From Chlorobiota bacterium (GTDB taxonomy: Bacteria > Bacteroidota > Ignavibacteria > Ignavibacteriales > Ignavibacteriaceae): DNA of 9,134 bases. Where the stretch lies: the NCBI GenBank assembly GCA_008363265.1, contig RHKR01000059.1, positions 1 to 9,134 of the forward strand, in the 5' to 3' direction. The translations under genes were made by a program, and so were the position numbers. Below the pieces are notes generated by a model. That model had not been told where the DNA came from. It did no database searches and was given only the letters and a program-made list of their open reading frames with translations. The number at the start of each line of letters is the position of its first letter. The stretch's first letter is position 1. Below are positions 6,757 through 9,134 of the stretch, piece after piece.

Positions 6757-7977
6757 CGCTCTTTTTTTAAGGAGCAAGCTGTTCGACACAACCGATACCG
6801 AGCTCATTGCCATCGCCGCACCGGCGATCATGGGATCGAGCAGGAAGCCGTTCAACGGATAAAGAATGCCCGCCGCGACCGGAATCCCGATCACATTGTA
6901 GATAAATGCCCAGAAGAGGTTCATTTTTATTGTCTGAACTGTAGCCTTCGAGAGGGCTATGGCCTGCGGTATTTTCATCAGATCGGCTGAGATAATGGTC
7001 ATTTTTGCCACATCTATCGCGATATCGCTTCCGGTGCCCATGGCTATGCTTATATCTGCCTGAGCGAGGGCATTGCTGTCGTTTATTCCGTCACCCGCCA
7101 TTGCCACGGTTTTCCCTGAATTCTGAAGTTCCTTCACGAATGCTGCCTTGTCACCCGGGAGCATCTCAGCATTAAAGTGGATTATTCCCGCCTTTGCCGC
7201 TATTTTGGCTGCCGTGGCAGGATTATCCCCCGTAAGCATATGTACTTCAATCCCTGATCCCTGAAGCTGTCTGACCGCTTCAACCGATGAATCCTTTATC
7301 CTGTCTTCGATCGCAATGACCGCAAGAGCGTGTGTCGAACCGGCGAACCAGATCACGGTTTTTGCGTCATTTGTCCAATCCTCCGCCAGGAGCTGAAGTT
7401 CCTCAGGGATACTGATCCCGTGCTCCCGAAGGAGTTTCATATTACCGGCAAAGTACTTTTCACCCTCCACAAAACCGGATGCTCCCATACCGGTAAGACT
7501 CGTGAATCCCGTGCACTCTTTGGGTGAAACCTCGCCCAGGTGATCGATCACTGCCGCGGCAAGCGGATGCTCCGAACGTGCTTCCAATGCTGCGAGAATA
7601 TCAGGGTGAGGGGTGCCGTTGTACCATTCGATCGCCGTAACCACCGGTTTTCCTTCGGTTATGGTCCCTGTTTTGTCGAGCACGATCGCGTTCATTTTCT
7701 TCGCCAGTTCGAGACTTTCTGCATCTTTTATAAGAATTCCCTGTTCTGCGCCCTTTCCAATGCCGACCATTATCGCTGTGGGTGTGGCCAGACCGAGTGC
7801 GCAGGGGCAGGCAATCACGAGCACGGTTACGAGTGCCAGAAGTCCGTGGGTGAACTGGTCAGGTCCGCCGATAACCACCCAGCTTATCAGCGCCAATACC
7901 GCCACAACTATCACCACAGGCACGAAAACAGCCGCTATCCTGTCGACAAGCTGCTGAACGGGAGCACGGCTCCCCCC
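6712..7977 (-). pseudogene. copA: Cu(I)-exporting P1B-type ATPase, C-terminal half, broken at its 5' side
   Basis: Copper-exporting ATPases use ATP to push Cu(I) out across the inner membrane. The recognisable part starts at SRAPVQQLVD just inside 7971 and runs through these motifs in order: CPC metal site (IACPCALGLATP), phosphorylation site DKTGT, SEHPLA, TGDN and GDGIND. The last two membrane helices carry YN and MAMSSVSVVSN, the residues diagnostic of the Cu(I) subgroup. The heavy-metal-binding domains, first membrane helices and actuator domain are missing. Upstream the frame stays open to 8343, but those codons are the antisense of a high-GC mutase gene and resemble no ATPase. At the other end the frame continues past LLLKKR into the antisense of tRNA-Thr (ASHLPDSNRRPNHYE) and stops at 6712-6714. 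The break is most likely an assembly join, so the gene may be intact in the real genome. Confidence 0.9.
7972..7977. other. Junction between two unlike DNA segments (C6 tract)
   Basis: On the left, the minus-strand copper ATPase matches its family up to about G-S-R-A-P-V-Q, whose codons end at 7971-7974. On the right, the plus-strand acyl-CoA mutase frame is recognisable from about 7978. GC content and codon use change at the same place. The six C bases are the only sequence that could belong to both sides. This looks like a chimeric contig join or a microhomology recombination point. Confidence 0.75.
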
Positions 7978-8325
7978 GCTCGACTCACCCTCGACCAGGT
8001 CAACGCGCGGGTGAAGGAGGTCATGGCCTCCAGCCTCCCTGCGACCGAGAAGTCCGCGAAGCTCGCTGAGCTCAAGGCCCAGCGGGACCAGGCCGCGCGC
8101 CTGGCGCGCCTCAAGAAGACCCGGAACAACGCGAGCGCGCGAAAGCGCCTCGACGCCCTCTCGCGCGCCGCCGCCGGGACCGCCGGGGCCAAGACCGCCG
8201 GGGCCAAGGAAGAAAACCTTTTCCCCTTCATTCTCGACGCCGCCCGTGCCTACTGCACCGAGGGGGAGATCATCACCGCCATGGAAAAGGTGTTCGGCCG
8301 GTACAAGGAGCCGATTTTCGTTTAG
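7978..8325 (+). pseudogene. Acyl-CoA mutase large subunit (methylmalonyl-CoA mutase type), C-terminal fragment
   Basis: Cobalamin-dependent mutases of this family rearrange acyl-CoA carbon skeletons, for example methylmalonyl-CoA to succinyl-CoA. Only the last 115 residues are present. They contain a charged helix (EKSAKLAELKAQRDQAARLA) that matches the family's RQ-ARL-RRD linker, and a final segment ENLFPFILDAARAYCTEGEI followed by ITAMEKVFGRYKEPIFV. This resembles the family's NL-P-ILEAVRAYATVGEI-DALR-VFGEY end. The protein stops there without a B12-binding domain, as in two-subunit mutases where that domain is a separate polypeptide. Substrate (methylmalonyl-, isobutyryl- or another acyl-CoA) cannot be told. 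An Ala/Gly/Lys insert (TAGAKTAGAK) precedes the last segment. The N-terminal part is cut at the junction. GC-rich codon use sets it apart from everything to the left. Confidence 0.75.
8179..8208 (+). repeat. 15-base perfect tandem duplication in the mutase fragment
   Basis: ACCGCCGGGGCCAAG occurs twice head to tail (8179-8193 and 8194-8208), in frame, encoding TAGAK-TAGAK. It looks like a recent slippage duplication in a surface loop and probably does not affect the fold. Confidence 0.85.
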
Positions 8326-8346
8326 GGACGATTTTCCGGTCAACGG

Positions 8347-8369
8347 ACGGCCCGGTCGGCCGTTACTTT
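8347..8369 (+). terminator. Candidate intrinsic terminator after the mutase gene
   Basis: ACGGCC (8347-8352) and GGCCGT (8358-8363) form a perfect 6-base stem around a CGGTC loop, 21 bases after the mutase stop. Only a short T-rich stretch (TTACTTT) follows, so termination would be imperfect. It would separate the mutase from the membrane fusion gene. Confidence 0.4.
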
Positions 8370-8400
8370 CCTGTCATCCATGACACCCCCCGCCACATCC

Positions 8401-8415
8401 CCGGATATCCGGATA
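8401..8415. promoter_or_regulatory. Palindrome and direct repeat just upstream of the fusion-protein RBS
   Basis: CCGGATATCCGG (8401-8412) is a perfect 12-base palindrome. CCGGATA also recurs as a direct repeat at 8401-8407 and 8409-8415. It ends 3 bases before the AAGGAGG site, a position suited to an operator or translation-control element. Function is inferred from position only. Confidence 0.3.
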
Positions 8416-8418
8416 CCT

Positions 8419-8425
8419 AAGGAGG
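8419..8425 (+). promoter_or_regulatory. Shine-Dalgarno site of the membrane fusion protein gene
   Basis: A full AAGGAGG lies 4 bases before the ATG at 8430. It fixes the start and is stronger than any RBS in the left part of the window. Confidence 0.75.
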
Positions 8426-8429
8426 CCCG

Positions 8430-9134
8430 ATGAGCCGATTCCGCGTTTCCGCCGTCCTTGCCGCGTCGCTTCTGGCCGCCCCTTCCCCCGCGCCCGCGCG
8501 GGAAAAAGGGGCCCTGACGGCGACCGTCGAGAAGAAGGACCTCCCGATCGAGATCGACCTCGCCGGCACCTTCAAGGCGCAGGACAAGACTGAGATCTCC
8601 GTGGAACCGGACGAATATTCCGGGAACCTCATCCTCCTCAAGCTCGCCCCTGAGGGGTCGACCGTCAAGGAGGGGGATATCCTGATGAAGTTCGACAAGC
8701 GGGACCTCCAGAAGGCGGTCTCAAGCGCCCAGAACGCGATCGACGAGGCCCAGCTGAAGCTCGACAAGGCGCGGGCGGATCTCGCCACCCTGCAGGTCGA
8801 GCAGGAGTCGTCGCTCGGAAAACTCAAGAAGGAGCTCGCGCAGGCGAGACTGCGTAAGGAGGGATCCGTCCAGGATCTTGCCATGAAGCACGAGGAGAAG
8901 AAGAAGGCCATCCGGAAGGGAGAGGAAGGACTCGTTGACGCCCGGGTAAACCTCGAACAGCTCCAGGGGATGTACAAGCGGCGCGAGCTCCACACCGAGA
9001 CGGAGAACATCCTTCTCGAACGGGAGAACCGCCAGATCAAGGACCAGGAGCGCGATCTCGAGGAGACCCGGAAGAAGCTCGCCTACTTCGAGACGTACGA
9101 GATGCCCCTGGAGAAAGGGAAGGTCGAGCTGGAG
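8430..9134 (+). CDS. Periplasmic membrane fusion (HlyD/RND adaptor-like) protein, N-terminal part
   Basis: Such adaptors bridge an inner-membrane transporter and an outer-membrane channel in efflux or secretion systems. The first 235 residues are present and run off the right edge. A signal peptide (MSRFRVSAVLAASLLAAPSP, then APA) probably ends after residue 23. A beta-rich lipoyl-like half domain follows, with LAGTFKAQDKTEISVEPDEY and the typical G-x-V-K-x-G-D-x-L motif in GSTVKEGDILMKFD (about 76-89). A long charged alpha-helical hairpin begins near 92 and continues to about 220 (QNAIDEAQLKLDKARADLAT and similar heptads), which is the coiled-coil part of these adaptors. The start is set by AAGGAGG. 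Its transporter partner would be expected further right. Codon use matches the mutase fragment and not the left part of the window. Confidence 0.82.
   Translation, partial: MSRFRVSAVLAASLLAAPSPAPAREKGALTATVEKKDLPIEIDLAGTFKAQDKTEISVEPDEYSGNLILLKLAPEGSTVKEGDILMKFDKRDLQKAVSSAQNAIDEAQLKLDKARADLATLQVEQESSLGKLKKELAQARLRKEGSVQDLAMKHEEKKKAIRKGEEGLVDARVNLEQLQGMYKRRELHTETENILLERENRQIKDQERDLEETRKKLAYFETYEMPLEKGKVELE

Noticed and set aside
6757..6780. Terminator directly after the tRNA (GCTC, T-run, GAGC).
   Set aside because: The stem is only about 4 bases, and the T-run lies in the loop rather than after it.
7540..7977. Plus-strand open frame leading into the mutase fragment.
   Set aside because: It is antisense to the conserved ATPase domain. 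Only the part after the junction resembles a protein family.
6684..7977. Integration of a mobile element at tRNA-Thr.
   Set aside because: No second copy of the tRNA 3' end is present near the junction, there is no integrase, and the ATPase fragment belongs in composition with the left part.
7975..8343. N-terminal extension of the copper ATPase frame (about 123 residues rich in Gly, Arg and Leu).
   Set aside because: It is the antisense of the mutase fragment in GC-rich DNA, lacks every N-terminal P1B-ATPase feature, and its composition matches the other side of the junction.
8417..9040. Long minus-strand frame, Ser/Arg-rich, opposite the membrane fusion gene.
   Set aside because: The plus strand has a signal peptide, a perfect RBS and recognisable adaptor structure. 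The antisense frame is a by-product of GC-rich third positions.

Overview
The window reads as two unlike pieces of DNA joined at one point. Positions 1 to about 7972 have moderate GC and carry housekeeping genes whose protein style points to the Bacteroidota/Chlorobiota side of bacteria, perhaps Ignavibacteria: an extended SecD, a PepF-type M3 peptidase, an HU protein and a tiny basic bS22/mS38-like protein. The lineage is an inference from family resemblance, not from a search. Positions from about 7978 to the right edge are visibly GC-richer, use mostly G/C-ending codons, have a perfect AAGGAGG ribosome binding site, and look like a different, high-GC organism (a deltaproteobacterial-type lineage is a guess).

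Layout. On the minus strand, secD and the start of secF form a protein-export operon (positions 1-2572). A 189-base divergent gap separates it from a plus-strand M3 oligoendopeptidase F (2762-4603). That gene meets tail to tail, only 2 bases apart, a minus-strand gene for an unrecognised single-pass membrane protein (4606-5181). After a 287-base gap come three closely spaced plus-strand genes: an HU-type nucleoid protein, a membrane protein with zinc ribbon and TPRs, and a 31-residue bS22/mS38-like protein. A tRNA-Thr(CGU) follows. The C-terminal half of a Cu(I)-exporting P1B ATPase then lies on the minus strand, with its reading frame ending inside the antisense of the tRNA.

At a C6 tract (7972-7977) the ATPase stops matching its family and, on the plus strand, the C-terminal 115 residues of a cobalamin-dependent acyl-CoA mutase (methylmalonyl-CoA mutase type) begin. 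Two unrelated genes broken in the same six bases, together with a composition switch, most simply mean a chimeric contig; a genuine recombination junction is the alternative. After the mutase come a candidate terminator, a short palindrome, and a secreted HlyD/RND-type membrane fusion protein that runs off the right edge.

I did not find evidence for a new multi-gene biological system. The points most worth following are the junction, the 31-residue ribosomal-type protein, the CopA/tRNA antisense overlap, the low-complexity insert in SecD, and two membrane proteins of unknown role.
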